A stretch of DNA of 64,000 nt from Bacillus rubiinfantis (GTDB lineage Bacteria; Bacillota; Bacilli; Bacillales; Cytobacillaceae). The translations under genes were made by a program, and so were the position numbers. Numbering within the stretch: the first letter of the stretch is position 1; every line of letters starts with the position of its first letter. Location: the NCBI GenBank assembly GCA_000752035.1, contig CCFE01000010.1:62001-126000 (forward strand), given 5' to 3'. The notes below the pieces were generated by a model. It made no database searches and was not told the origin of the DNA. It saw only the letters and a program-made list of their open reading frames with translations. Shown here in pieces: positions 27,621 to 36,546 of this stretch.

Positions 27621-27658
27621 AGAAAAAAGCCGAAACGACACAAATTGTGACCCTCGAC
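27621..27658 (-). terminator. hairpin with AAGTCGA/TCGGCTT stem before the ERF gene
   Basis: Minus strand AAGTCGAGGGTCACAA...TTGTGTCGTTTCGGCTTTTTT. The outer stem is like those of the two leader repeats. It lies 37 bp upstream of the ERF start, beyond leader B, so ERF expression could be set by readthrough. Confidence 0.6.
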
Positions 27659-27740
27659 TTCCAGCCAAAACCCATCTGCAACAAAAAATATTTTGTTTTC
27701 TTTCTTCTACATAACATCGCTCCTTTTATTTTTTGAACAC

Positions 27741-27961
27741 AAAAAAGCCGATGAATCCCGAAGGAAACAATCGACTTTTATATACTGACGCTTTTCCGAA
27801 AAAAAGGTAATTTTCGTAAGCGTGAGTATCAAACTGAAAATAGTATGCACATGCAATCTCTTGACAATATTTCGTCTACCTAGCGTTTCCAAAGAGGAAT
27901 CCAAAGGCGGTAATTTTGCGCCGAATCTTTCCTGCGAAAGCAAGAATGTGACGACTTCCAC
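27741..27961 (-). repeat. leader-like repeat, copy B
   Basis: Conserved block at 27872-27961 and hairpin AAAAGTCGAT...TCATCGGCTTTTTT at 27741-27780, matching copy A at 23699-23912. It can be read as an 84-codon ORF, but the matching frame in copy A has stops, so I favour a structured leader. It precedes the recombination genes. Confidence 0.55.
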
Positions 27962-28116
27962 TGAAAGAGTGACGTAAAAATGATTGGTATAGGGTTAGTA
28001 TAGCAAACCTACTTACCCGTTTCAACAAAGTATATTTATTTTTCATTCAAATTGTGTAAGTATTCCGTTTGTAGCAGAGCGGGCTCCCTTTGTCCTGCTA
28101 GGAAGCCTGTTCCGAA

Positions 28117-28419
28117 TTATAGGCATCCGGCCAGTTTGAACGGATATCGTTTGACATGGAAATAATCAGTTACATAAATACTTCCGTTTTGCATCAGCAT
28201 CGTAATGAGGGACAGATAATAAAGGACGAAGGCGGGCAAATAGAACACAGTTGATTCACCTTCCATTCGTGCCAAATAAGAAAAGTTCTGGATCATCAAC
28301 TCTCCATTAACCAAATCCCGAAGTTCAATTGTGTCATTCATTAATAGCAATATGGCAGAACTCATCGACAGGTAATCCCATGACTACTCGCAGGGCTTGA
28401 ACACTTGCGACAATTCCAT
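28117..28419 (-). pseudogene. Small gene interrupted by one in-frame amber codon
   Basis: ATG 28419 follows AAAGGGGAGAA and opens MELSQVFKPCE; codon 12 (28384-28386) is TAG, and the same frame then continues SWDYLSMSSAILLLMND with one hydrophobic stretch to 28117. The internal ATG 28365 has no ribosome site. A 100-residue protein of unknown family broken by a nonsense mutation, or, less likely, expressed by suppression. Confidence 0.5.
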
Positions 28420-28462
28420 TTCTCCCCTTTCTTGCATGTAACTGCTTATTTTCACAGACCCT

Positions 28463-29329
28463 TCATAGACGTACGGAAATATCAACAGCCTTTTTCTGCA
28501 TGAAATGCATCAAGATAAGATTGAACACGTAGAACGAGCAAATAATCGACACGCCCGCCACTTTAAAGGTGAGAAAGTCAGCCCACAGATTCGGTAGCAT
28601 CATTGCCATCATAACTGCGATTCCTAGCACCATGATAACCATCATCATAATGTTCATCTTCATGCCTTTTCGTTTACCGAGCAGTTCATCCCGTTTCTGG
28701 ATTTCACTCACCATCCGCTTCTGAATCAGATCGAACAATTCCTTCGCATCGCCCCCCCGGTCATATTTGACGGCTAGGTTCTGATGGAACTGGTCCAGGG
28801 AGGGGAAATCGTATTTCTCGAAATGCGACGTATCAAGCATCGTTTTTTCTTTCATAATCTCAATGGTTTTTTCAATATCCTTTCCAATTTCATCATTAAC
28901 GGAATTGATGGAGGATTCAAGCGAGCGCATGACGTTCTCCCCGGAATTCAGCATGAAACTCATGTTGTTGACGTATTTCAATAAATACCGTAAGTTTCCC
29001 TGATAAGCTTTGAGTTTCCGGTCCTTATATGAAAAGACAAGGAAGAAGAACACCAAACCGATGATGCCGAAGATGGCACTGACGAACGGTTCTCTCGTCA
29101 GGTAATAAATGTATGCTGTGTTCCCGCCAAAGAAAAGAATGAACAGGACGATCAGCTCAACAGACGAATATAGGTTATAAAAGTTGTACCAGAACCGCTT
29201 CAGGCGTTTGGAAAGAGGTTCCTTTTCAAGACCCGCCGCGGGCGATCTTTTGCTTTTCCGCTTCTTCAGCTTTTTGGGACGTCTCTTCTTTTCTTCCTTA
29301 ACGGTTCTGCCTCCTTTAAAAATTGTCAT
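28463..29329 (-). CDS. TadC-like (type II secretion F-domain) membrane protein
   Basis: 288 residues. Very basic N-terminus (KKRRPKKLKKRKSKR), two helices near 60-105, a cytoplasmic helical T2SF-like domain (LRYLLKYVNNMSFMLNSGEN...), and two helices near 225-275. It is the inner-membrane platform of Tad/type IV pilus systems. Its ATG overlaps the TGA of the ATPase gene, so they are translationally coupled. Confidence 0.75.
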   Translation of the reverse strand: MTIFKGGRTVKEEKKRRPKKLKKRKSKRSPAAGLEKEPLSKRLKRFWYNFYNLYSSVELIVLFILFFGGNTAYIYYLTREPFVSAIFGIIGLVFFFLVFSYKDRKLKAYQGNLRYLLKYVNNMSFMLNSGENVMRSLESSINSVNDEIGKDIEKTIEIMKEKTMLDTSHFEKYDFPSLDQFHQNLAVKYDRGGDAKELFDLIQKRMVSEIQKRDELLGKRKGMKMNIMMMVIMVLGIAVMMAMMLPNLWADFLTFKVAGVSIICSFYVFNLILMHFMQKKAVDISVRL

Positions 29330-30507
29330 TGCGCGAGCACCACCTTTTCATCCGTATTCGGCACATAGAGTTCCGGCAGCTGGTGATAGAGTTTTGCGTC
29401 CTCAACTTTGGAAAGTAACCGTTTCGTCAGCGGATTCGTTTCTTCCGAAAGTGTGTACTCCTTTGTCTGTCGATTGAATTTGTTCGCCTGCCTGTACAGG
29501 TAATTGCCCTGCGCCCCGTATACATCATCGAAACCCGTGAACTCGACAATCTCCTTGATGCCCCGGATGACACCAACACCTTCCACTTCCTTCACATCGA
29601 GATGTACGCCGATTGGCAGGAATTCGATCAATTCACGGGCGATTAGCGTGTCGCTCATGTTGGCGTAGGAACCACCCTGCCGTATCATCGACATCAGACG
29701 AGATGGAATATTCATTGCGCCACTCGCGTGAAGGGTAGTGATGAGGGAATGGTTCGTCTTTACCGCATCGAGCATATCTGCCGCTTCTGCTCCCCGCGTT
29801 TCTGACACGATGAGCCAGTTCGGTAGATTCCGCAAACCGGACTTGACGAGGACTTGCTGCGTAATTTTCCGTTCCCGCTCATCGGACATGAGTACCTGCG
29901 TACTCTTGATATTCTTTTCGGGGTATAGGGACTTAATATGACTATCTCTTGTATCTTCGATGAGGAATATCTGCTGCTTGTCGTCAATGTAGCCGACGAG
30001 CAGCTTCTGCAATTCCGTTTTCCCCGATCCTGTTGCACCACTGATGATGATGTTGCATTTTGATTTAATCAACACTGACAGCAATTCTTCAATGGACGAG
30101 CAGATCTCCTCATTGTTGCTCATGATGGAGTCGGCAATGGAACTGACCGCTAGCCGCGGTCTTGACACACGGAATGAGAACGTCATGCCATCCGGGCTGA
30201 CGGCCTCGTGCATGGCATTCAGTCGCAGGAAGCCGATTTCTGTATCGAGAATCGGGTTACTGACCGTGAACTCCTTCCCTTGAATGTCCGCAATCTGTTT
30301 GATAAGGTTGCGAACCGCCTCGATTGAGGGATGCTCGTGATTCTTTAAATTAATGGACCCTTTCCGGTTATGCTTGATGGAAAGTTTTACCCCATCGAAG
30401 TTTATATCAGTAACTCCTTCATCTTGTAAATATTCGTTCAGAAAACTCTTTCCTAGTATTTCGCTTGTCCGCTTTTCGATAAACTCTTTGTCTTTAAACA
30501 AAAGCAC
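29326..30507 (-). CDS. CpaF/TadA-type pilus assembly ATPase
   Basis: About 393 residues. VirB11/CpaF family: Walker A in IISGATGSGKTELQ (about 160), Asp/His boxes IFLIEDTRDSH and LPNWLIVSETRGAE, and LITTLHASG. It powers pilus extension or retraction. The start is uncertain (GTG 30513, GTG 30507 or TTG 30501); I chose 30507 for its spacing to AAAAGG. Confidence 0.9.
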   Translation of the reverse strand: MLLFKDKEFIEKRTSEILGKSFLNEYLQDEGVTDINFDGVKLSIKHNRKGSINLKNHEHPSIEAVRNLIKQIADIQGKEFTVSNPILDTEIGFLRLNAMHEAVSPDGMTFSFRVSRPRLAVSSIADSIMSNNEEICSSIEELLSVLIKSKCNIIISGATGSGKTELQKLLVGYIDDKQQIFLIEDTRDSHIKSLYPEKNIKSTQVLMSDERERKITQQVLVKSGLRNLPNWLIVSETRGAEAADMLDAVKTNHSLITTLHASGAMNIPSRLMSMIRQGGSYANMSDTLIARELIEFLPIGVHLDVKEVEGVGVIRGIKEIVEFTGFDDVYGAQGNYLYRQANKFNRQTKEYTLSEETNPLTKRLLSKVEDAKLYHQLPELYVPNTDEKVVLAQ

Positions 30508-30534
30508 GCACACCTTTTCTAATTTTTATTGTTT

Positions 30535-31236
30535 TTATCCAATGTTCAGGTTTCCCATGACTGGTCCAAGCAATTTGATCACCATGATGACGAGGAATCC
30601 AATAACAAGGTACATCGAAATAAAAATCGGGATAAAACCGAGAAATTCCATGTCGTTTATCTTTTTCGCAATGACTTCGTTCTGCTTGTTCGCTTCAAGG
30701 TCCATGACGAACCGCTCCAATTCTTTCAACGGCTCCTTCTTGATCCCGAACTCGCTGAACTGATAGATCATATCCATCACCATGTATGCTTCACTTGTGC
30801 CAATATAATCGGCAAAATCCATGTAATGCTCCCGCCGGTTGTCATCCTCAATTTTTGCAATCAATTCTTCAAGGCCCGTGCGCAGCGGATCTTTCGTATA
30901 TGGCATTGTTGCGACTAATGTCTGATATACGTTACCGGAAGATGGAATCAAGCCGATGAAACTTCCAAGAAAATCCGGGAACAGATACGAGTTGTCATTG
31001 TCGATCCGTTTCTTATTCTTCACCAGATTGTAGTAGGGATATTTGAAGGCAAGTACAAACAGAAACGGAACCGCAATGAAGTACAGCAGATTCCCCATCC
31101 TGTAAATAACCATAGCGCCAATAAGGGTAAGGAGAAGCCCGTAAATGATACGGACTTTCATAAAATCTTTTTTCTCTTTCTTGAAGTAGGCCAAATGTTC
31201 ATTCAATCTGCTCTCGTTTATCAATTCGAAGAACAA
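30535..31236 (-). CDS. TadB-like membrane protein
   Basis: 233 residues from a TTG start after AAAAGGAGTGA. Two helices near 35-70, a cytoplasmic helical part with GTSEAYMVMDMIYQFSEFG, and two helices at the C-terminus. Partner of the TadC-like protein and the ATPase. The 280-bp gap 31237-31516 on its upstream side shows only a start-less, protein-like frame ending RYQYNLLFEYRKKVERLIEK. Confidence 0.7.
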   Translation of the reverse strand: MFFELINESRLNEHLAYFKKEKKDFMKVRIIYGLLLTLIGAMVIYRMGNLLYFIAVPFLFVLAFKYPYYNLVKNKKRIDNDNSYLFPDFLGSFIGLIPSSGNVYQTLVATMPYTKDPLRTGLEELIAKIEDDNRREHYMDFADYIGTSEAYMVMDMIYQFSEFGIKKEPLKELERFVMDLEANKQNEVIAKKINDMEFLGFIPIFISMYLVIGFLVIMVIKLLGPVMGNLNIG

Positions 31237-31516
31237 TCAATCTCACTCCTTTTCTATGAGTCTTTCAACCTTTTTACGGTATTCAAATAGCAGATTATAC
31301 TGATAGCGGTTTTCACAGGTTCGGGGATCCCTACTTTTTTTGTGACCTATCCACGAACTGTGTCCTGTTTTCTCTCACTATCACGACTCGGAACTTACTG
31401 ATTCAATCCAGGATGTTGGAAAGTCTGTTCTTGTGTGGAATTGCCGAGATAGCAAGGTTCGCCCTATCTGTGTTATTAATCATCCACCGTCTTCCATAAT
31501 TGTTTTAACCGTCCGC

Positions 31517-31894
31517 TCATCCAACGGTATTCGTTCCATTCCGTTTCATGATGAAGGCTTTGTTCGTCGATTTAAGGGTTTGATCTTTAAACACGCTCTT
31601 AAATGTGTATTCGTATGTGACATATACCGTATCGCCATAATTGACGATGCTGTTCACGGACTGCCCATGCTGATCCTTGAACGTGATCACATAGCCTTTT
31701 TGCTTGTAACCATTTACGACCGACTTCACCCGGTCACTGACGCCTGCATCTTCCTGCACGAGTTCCGTGATTTCCTTAGTCGCTTTCATAAAGGCGTTCT
31801 GATTCAGGCTGTCGATGCCGAACATAAGAAGTCCCGGAACAATGAAACCAATGAAGAACAGAAGCGCAAACAAAGCTGATTTCATTTCCGACAA
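31517..31894 (-). CDS. Pseudopilin/TadE-like protein
   Basis: 125 residues from TTG after AAAGGAGG. A single N-terminal helix (KSALFALLFFIGFIVPGLLMFG) followed by an extracellular domain (VTYEYTFKSVF). Architecture fits a minor pilin of the Tad type. Same operon as the ATPase. Confidence 0.6.
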   Translation of the reverse strand: MSEMKSALFALLFFIGFIVPGLLMFGIDSLNQNAFMKATKEITELVQEDAGVSDRVKSVVNGYKQKGYVITFKDQHGQSVNSIVNYGDTVYVTYEYTFKSVFKDQTLKSTNKAFIMKRNGTNTVG

Positions 31895-31931
31895 GTTGGC
31901 TTTCCTCCTTTTCTATTATTTCACCGTGATT

Positions 31932-32351
31932 TTAATTGCTCAGATAGTTCAGGGCGAGCCTGCGTTCCGCCGTGGCCTTTACTTTTCCCTTATCATCCAC
32001 GTACTGTACCCGGAACTGGATACCACGGATCAGGTTATCGTCCTCCGTCACATTCCCCTGATTATCGAGGAACACATAGTCGAGTTTCACATCGAACCCA
32101 AGTGTCTTTTGTACGGTGGATACGTTCGTGATGAGGTTTGCTACCAGTTCATCCTTGTCAAAATGCGGGAAATCGTCGGTTCCTTCTTCGACTTCTCCCC
32201 GAATAATGCCGGCACTGACGCTTTCCGTCAGCACCTGGACTTCCGATGTCGTGGTCGTTGCCGAGTTCTGTATAAGCCCTCTGTAGACGATGAAGAACAC
32301 AACGACCGCAAGTGTTGCGGAAATAACGAACCATTTTAATGGAGTGGCCAT
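31932..32351 (-). CDS. Pseudopilin-like membrane-anchored protein
   Basis: 139 residues from ATG 32351, just after GGGAGGGAGTGAT. One N-terminal helix (WFVISATLAVVVFFIVYRG) and an extracellular domain with IRGIQFRVQYVDDKGKV. Likely a minor pilin. The palindrome and terminator just upstream separate it from the major pilin. Confidence 0.6.
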   Translation of the reverse strand: MATPLKWFVISATLAVVVFFIVYRGLIQNSATTTTSEVQVLTESVSAGIIRGEVEEGTDDFPHFDKDELVANLITNVSTVQKTLGFDVKLDYVFLDNQGNVTEDDNLIRGIQFRVQYVDDKGKVKATAERRLALNYLSN

Positions 32352-32388
32352 ATCACTCCCTCCCTTTTTCAAAACTCATTTCTTTTTA

Positions 32389-32416
32389 TTTTTAAAACGA
32401 ACGCTCGTTTTAAAAA
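32389..32416. promoter_or_regulatory. 28-bp palindrome, candidate operator
   Basis: TTTTTAAAACGA and TCGTTTTAAAAA arms around ACGC, 38 bp upstream of the pseudopilin start and directly after the pilin terminator. Perfect dyad; fits a repressor site controlling the pilus assembly genes. Confidence 0.55.
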
Positions 32417-32443
32417 TGCCCCCTCGCGCATAAGGGAGGGGGC
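32417..32443 (-). terminator. terminator after the pilin gene
   Basis: TGCCCCCTC / GAGGGGGCA stem followed on the minus strand by TTTTTAAAA. It allows high expression of pilin with lower readthrough into the assembly genes. Confidence 0.85.
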
Positions 32444-32595
32444 AAAGATTAGGATGAAGATTCGGTTTTAATTAACAAGATAGAGAATGGTCTAGGCGTT
32501 TCAAACCTGCATGTGAGATTGTTTTTTTCTCTTCAATTCTTCGGTCCACTACCTTGCGTTCAGGTAGATAATCGGTAGAGTGATTGACCGCCAAC

Positions 32596-32772
32596 TCACG
32601 GCTGTGTCGGTGTGTTTGGCGTCACACTAAAAACGTTGTCAACCATTGTAGTGAATCCGTCACCGATACTCGTTAGGATCGGGGAGATGTAGTTTTCTCC
32701 GAAGAAGATCCATAGTGAGAACAAGAGTAGAACCGCGATAAGTAGTGTGATGGCTCCCTTATGCTCTGCCAA
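32596..32772 (-). CDS. Small pilin-like protein (probable major pilin)
   Basis: 58 residues: AEHKGAITLLIAVLLLFSLW and on with a Pro/Thr tail. One hydrophobic helix preceded by a short charged leader with Gly, like Flp/TadE-type or small Gram-positive pilins. The start is TTG 32772, set by AAAGGAGGG eight bases before. First gene of the operon behind the GTCC-repeat promoter and followed by a strong terminator, as expected for an abundant subunit. Confidence 0.7.
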   Translation of the reverse strand: MAEHKGAITLLIAVLLLFSLWIFFGENYISPILTSIGDGFTTMVDNVFSVTPNTPTQP

Positions 32773-32909
32773 CAGCTTTCCCTCCTTTTTTTGTTATTGG
32801 CGAAACTCGCCATAAAGGAATCATCCGATGCTTGTTGCTTCTTTTAAAAAGCATTAGGTTGAAACGAGGGAGTTAACTTCTTTTGTGTTGTACGCCCTTG
32901 TCTTCCTTG

Positions 32910-32986
32910 TAACTTAATAATACCAAGCCTGATGGATGGCAAAGTCCGCAAAACGTCCACGGAATGTCCGTGAAAAGTCCACGATC
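32910..32986 (-). promoter_or_regulatory. pilin operon promoter with four GTCC units phased at 11 bp
   Basis: GTCC occurs at 32944, 32955, 32966 and 32977, exactly 11 bp apart (GGAC on the minus strand). 21 nt after the last GGAC lies TATTAT (32917-32922) with an upstream TG, an extended -10 box. No good -35 box is seen, so the repeats probably bind an activator. The same design occurs at 58114-58155. Confidence 0.75.
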
Positions 32987-33025
32987 AAAAAAGAAGCATG
33001 GGACCTGAAAAGGCCTTCATGCTTC
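32987..33025 (-). terminator. terminator after the 884-residue protein gene
   Basis: GAAGCATG / CATGCTTC stem with a T run on the minus strand. Confidence 0.85.
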
Positions 33026-33047
33026 TCCCTTTCTTTCTATAAAAAGA

Positions 33048-35702
33048 TCAGTGGAATAAATCCGCAATCTTGTCTTTAAATGACCGATCAAGCAGCCGGA
33101 ATTTGTGCACCCTTTCTTTCGGCCGTTTAGCTTCCTCCGCTGCGATCCGCTTCAAATCTTCATATTTGATAAGCACTGTATGGATCTCTTCGGTGTTGAC
33201 CGGAACGCGTGATTCCACTTGTTCGATCATCCATGCGTCATCTGCTCCTGACCCAAATAGATACCGCTCAAACTGAAATGATTGATTAAACCGAATTGAT
33301 ACATCACTTAGCCCCATATTTGAAAGGATGTAATGATTCTGATATTTCTCGCCCGGATGCAGGATGGAGTCCGCCGATACCGGCAACAGATAGCGTTGCA
33401 GTTTGTTCCGATTGGTCTTGCTGTCCGTGTCCGTGTAGAGGACATCGTCCTCCAAACTATATCCCGTCTCATGCTTGAAATTCAAAAAAAGTTTTGTTTT
33501 CCCTTCATTCGCCATTTGTGAAAAACTAGGAGATTCTTTGTTTGCAAGAATTGCATCTTTAACTGCCTTCGCGTTCGGATAACCGACGACATAGCCTGTA
33601 TGCTTCCCCATAAAGAAGAAGTCACCCACATAGTCCATATTGAAAGATCGAGTATTTCCTGACCCCCCTCGATCGTTCATGATACTTTGCTGCAAAGGGA
33701 ACATGTATTTGTATTCCGTATAGGAAGTTGTATTTCTATAGTCGTTTTTCAGACTGTCGTCAATGTCCGGCGGGAAGAAGTAACCAGCACTTAACTGACG
33801 TTTCATCGGGTGGAACGCGGGCGATAACTGCAAACCGGAAGGAAGCGAGACTTCATAGATCAGACCACCAACCGAGACCGGTATGGTAGATTGTGTTTTC
33901 AAAACGTATTCTGATTGATAACGACTGTTTTCCGCTTTCCTCCACCGTTCGAAGAAATCGTTCCTTGAAAGTTTCGCTGTCCCATTCCAACGGTCTTCCT
34001 GTCCGACAAGCAACTTCTGGTTCAGTGCATCCTCCAACGTCGGTAGGCTCAATGTGTCACCCTGCCTGTGATCTATCGTGAAGGTATCCATGACCGCGAA
34101 AGTCTTGCCAAGTTCCCAAGCAGGCGTCCGCTCCTTGAACTGCCACTTGAAGCAATCCTTCCCCTGCTGTTCGACGCATATATAATGATCGTAATAGAAA
34201 TTTGTATATTCATAAGAGAAGCCGTATTTATAGGGTTCCCCTTTGACACGCATTCCTGCTTCGGCATCCTCAATTGGCCTTTTTTGTTCGATGAAGCGTC
34301 CCGCAAAATCAATTTGGTGTTTCTCATTCCGCACGGCATAGTGTTTTCCTGTGACATTGAACTGGTTGCTAACAGCCACATCACTTGCCCTTGACTGGTC
34401 GTTCCTCCGCAGCTCCCAATAGGCAATCCCATCTGCCCTTCCAGGGGTCATCCCTTTTTCTTCATAATTCTTACTAGGATCAGGGAGTGACCGGCGATAC
34501 GTGAAGTCTAACGTTGTTTCCTTCTTAATGATGCCTTTGAAATTTTGATTCGCCGGTGAAGGAATATACAGATTCCCGTCCTTGTCCTTGAAGTGGCCCG
34601 AAGGTTTCGGTTTTGCCTCAAACTCATGATTGATGATGACTTTATCCTTTTCGGTTCCGAGAATCTTACCGGTATCCGCGTCTACATGCCGGATGGTCAC
34701 ATCCACTTCCTTAAAACGATAGCTTAATTTTGCTGTCGCCCCTCCGAATGTCCAATAACTAGAGGACGTCCACCGCACGGCATTTCCGTCATGCGGACTT
34801 CGCACGCCATACCACACTGCAACACCCGTGCTTTCGTCCTGTTCAACCCGTTGATATGTCTGGCCCAGCGTGAAGTATTTGCCGTTTTCATTCGGGTTCA
34901 CCCCTCTCGGCACGGATCTGCGGATTGCACTGGATACATTCATCTTCAATTTATTTGTGTCCTTACCGCTTTCCAGACTCAATTCGCCATTAAGGAAGTC
35001 CAAACGATCGAATGCAAACGGCATGATGAGTTCATCGTATACGATATGCCCGTCTATGTTTTTCAGGATATAGAGAATCCAGTTTTCCTCTTTATCGGGA
35101 TTAGGGAACAGTTCATCAAGGGGAAGCCATGCTTTGAATCCGACCCATTTGTATTCCATGTTACAGACATCGGACGGCGCATTTCTAACACTGCTGGCAC
35201 ATAGATTGTTAATAGGTCCCCCCGCTGACGTCTTACCGAACTCCATGTCCTTTCCCGCATCTAGGTTCGTCATTTCCGTTTTCACGATAACTTCCTTGCG
35301 TGTCCGTTCGTTGACCGCGACAATGTATGTCGCCTGATTGTCCTGGGAATGATGCTGCCTACCTTCGATTGCACTCCATCCGTAGAATTGAAGGAAGGAT
35401 TCCGTCCCGCGCCCCTTGTTTGCCTTTGTGATGTTCCAACTCTGTTTTAGGGGATCGCTTGACGCACCAGAATACACGTCATAGACAAGTTTTCTTCCGG
35501 TTCCTGGCAGATGTTCTTTTCCTCCCTTCGTTTTTTTCCAATTTTGTTTGACTGCGGCATCGACAACAAATGGATTGAAGCCGGCACCCGTTGCATTCCC
35601 ATCCGAAATTGCGGCTTCCGTATGGCGATTTGCCGGCCATATGACCATCCCCAAAAGACAAAGCAGCAGGAGAAAATGAGCAAAACCCCTTTTGTTTCCC
35701 AC
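33048..35702 (-). CDS. Large secreted protein of the pilus locus (DUF5704-like)
   Basis: 884 residues from GTG after AAGGGG. Signal peptide to about residue 31 (LLLLCLLGMVIWPANRHTEA). Mostly beta-rich; a MucBP-like stretch (VTIRHVDADTGKILGTEK) near 340-400 ending FTYRR. No LPXTG or membrane anchor at the C-terminus. I believe it belongs to the DUF5704 group found in Bacillales beside Tad genes, but cannot confirm. Place and size suggest a surface adhesin or pilus-tip protein. Confidence 0.6.
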   Translation of the reverse strand: MGNKRGFAHFLLLLCLLGMVIWPANRHTEAAISDGNATGAGFNPFVVDAAVKQNWKKTKGGKEHLPGTGRKLVYDVYSGASSDPLKQSWNITKANKGRGTESFLQFYGWSAIEGRQHHSQDNQATYIVAVNERTRKEVIVKTEMTNLDAGKDMEFGKTSAGGPINNLCASSVRNAPSDVCNMEYKWVGFKAWLPLDELFPNPDKEENWILYILKNIDGHIVYDELIMPFAFDRLDFLNGELSLESGKDTNKLKMNVSSAIRRSVPRGVNPNENGKYFTLGQTYQRVEQDESTGVAVWYGVRSPHDGNAVRWTSSSYWTFGGATAKLSYRFKEVDVTIRHVDADTGKILGTEKDKVIINHEFEAKPKPSGHFKDKDGNLYIPSPANQNFKGIIKKETTLDFTYRRSLPDPSKNYEEKGMTPGRADGIAYWELRRNDQSRASDVAVSNQFNVTGKHYAVRNEKHQIDFAGRFIEQKRPIEDAEAGMRVKGEPYKYGFSYEYTNFYYDHYICVEQQGKDCFKWQFKERTPAWELGKTFAVMDTFTIDHRQGDTLSLPTLEDALNQKLLVGQEDRWNGTAKLSRNDFFERWRKAENSRYQSEYVLKTQSTIPVSVGGLIYEVSLPSGLQLSPAFHPMKRQLSAGYFFPPDIDDSLKNDYRNTTSYTEYKYMFPLQQSIMNDRGGSGNTRSFNMDYVGDFFFMGKHTGYVVGYPNAKAVKDAILANKESPSFSQMANEGKTKLFLNFKHETGYSLEDDVLYTDTDSKTNRNKLQRYLLPVSADSILHPGEKYQNHYILSNMGLSDVSIRFNQSFQFERYLFGSGADDAWMIEQVESRVPVNTEEIHTVLIKYEDLKRIAAEEAKRPKERVHKFRLLDRSFKDKIADLFH

Positions 35703-35703
35703 T

Positions 35704-36435
35704 TCATTTCCCCTTCCTATTCAATTCCCGCATATCATGGATCGCTTCATATTCCCAATGTGATTTCAAAACGTCTTTGAATGGAGGAATCTGTTCGTTG
35801 TTCCAAAGGGCAAGCCCTAGCCAATAGAGGGCTTCCTTTTTCCGTTCGTAGTAATTAGTCCGTCCGATATGCATTTCGCTATAAACAAAATCATCCAAAG
35901 GATAGCTTCCCGATGCTTTGATTTGCAGGTATTTCCGCGCAATGATCTCCCGATGCAATTCGGGTAGTTCATTTAACTTGCTTTGGAAGAGGTCAAGCCA
36001 TTGCTCCGCCTGCCTGCATTTCTCATTTTGCCTATCGGGCCCGCCCGCAGACATGGGTTTCTTTTTCGCTTTCAATTTCATTACGAAATACTTGGCAATC
36101 CATTCGTCCAAGACGTATTTTACAAACCTATCCTTTTCTTCATTGAACTTCTTTCTTGCCTTCTTTTTGTCTGAATCAGTCGTCATGTGTGTCTTGACCA
36201 TGTTGAAATGCTGATAATCAAATTCGCCCTCGTTATGCATGTGCATATACTTAAAGATGTGGGATAATTGAAACAACACTTCGTATGGAATGAATCCCGT
36301 CTCGTCATTATCGTCGCTTGGAAAATAAGGCACATTGAAGACTTTTAGATTCCCATTGTAGAACGTCTTGAATGCGACTTGTTTTCTAGACATCACTTGA
36401 AACACCGATACGTCTCCTTTTTGCGTAATCATCAA
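35704..36435 (-). CDS. ArpU-like regulator
   Basis: 243 residues. The C-terminal 90 residues (ELPELHREIIARKYL...GRTNYYERKKEALYWLGLAL) match the sigma-like pattern of ArpU phage regulators of late genes. The N-terminal part has no family that I recognise. Ends one base before the secreted-protein gene, so they share a transcript. A candidate for the activator of the GTCC promoters, by position only. Confidence 0.55.
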   Translation of the reverse strand: MMITQKGDVSVFQVMSRKQVAFKTFYNGNLKVFNVPYFPSDDNDETGFIPYEVLFQLSHIFKYMHMHNEGEFDYQHFNMVKTHMTTDSDKKKARKKFNEEKDRFVKYVLDEWIAKYFVMKLKAKKKPMSAGGPDRQNEKCRQAEQWLDLFQSKLNELPELHREIIARKYLQIKASGSYPLDDFVYSEMHIGRTNYYERKKEALYWLGLALWNNEQIPPFKDVLKSHWEYEAIHDMRELNRKGK

Positions 36436-36546
36436 ACCGAATTTCCCCCTAATCTCTTGTTGTATCCTTTACCGCCCGTCCACTAACAAACATTGGTAAA
36501 GAATCGGCTGCTGTACCACCCCCTGCATCCCTTGATCCGGCAAAAA

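Noticed and set aside
31237..31516. A protein-like frame ending RYQYNLLFEYRKKVERLIEK
   Set aside because: No start codon after the preceding in-frame stop; perhaps a remnant, but not supportable as a gene.
31815..32339. A 174-codon plus-strand ORF across the pseudopilin genes
   Set aside because: The minus-strand genes have ribosome sites, membrane anchors and operon context; this one has none.
32944..32986. The 11-bp GTCC repeats as a mini CRISPR or satellite
   Set aside because: Units are too short and too few, and the same unit occurs in a second promoter with the same spacing, which fits a binding site.
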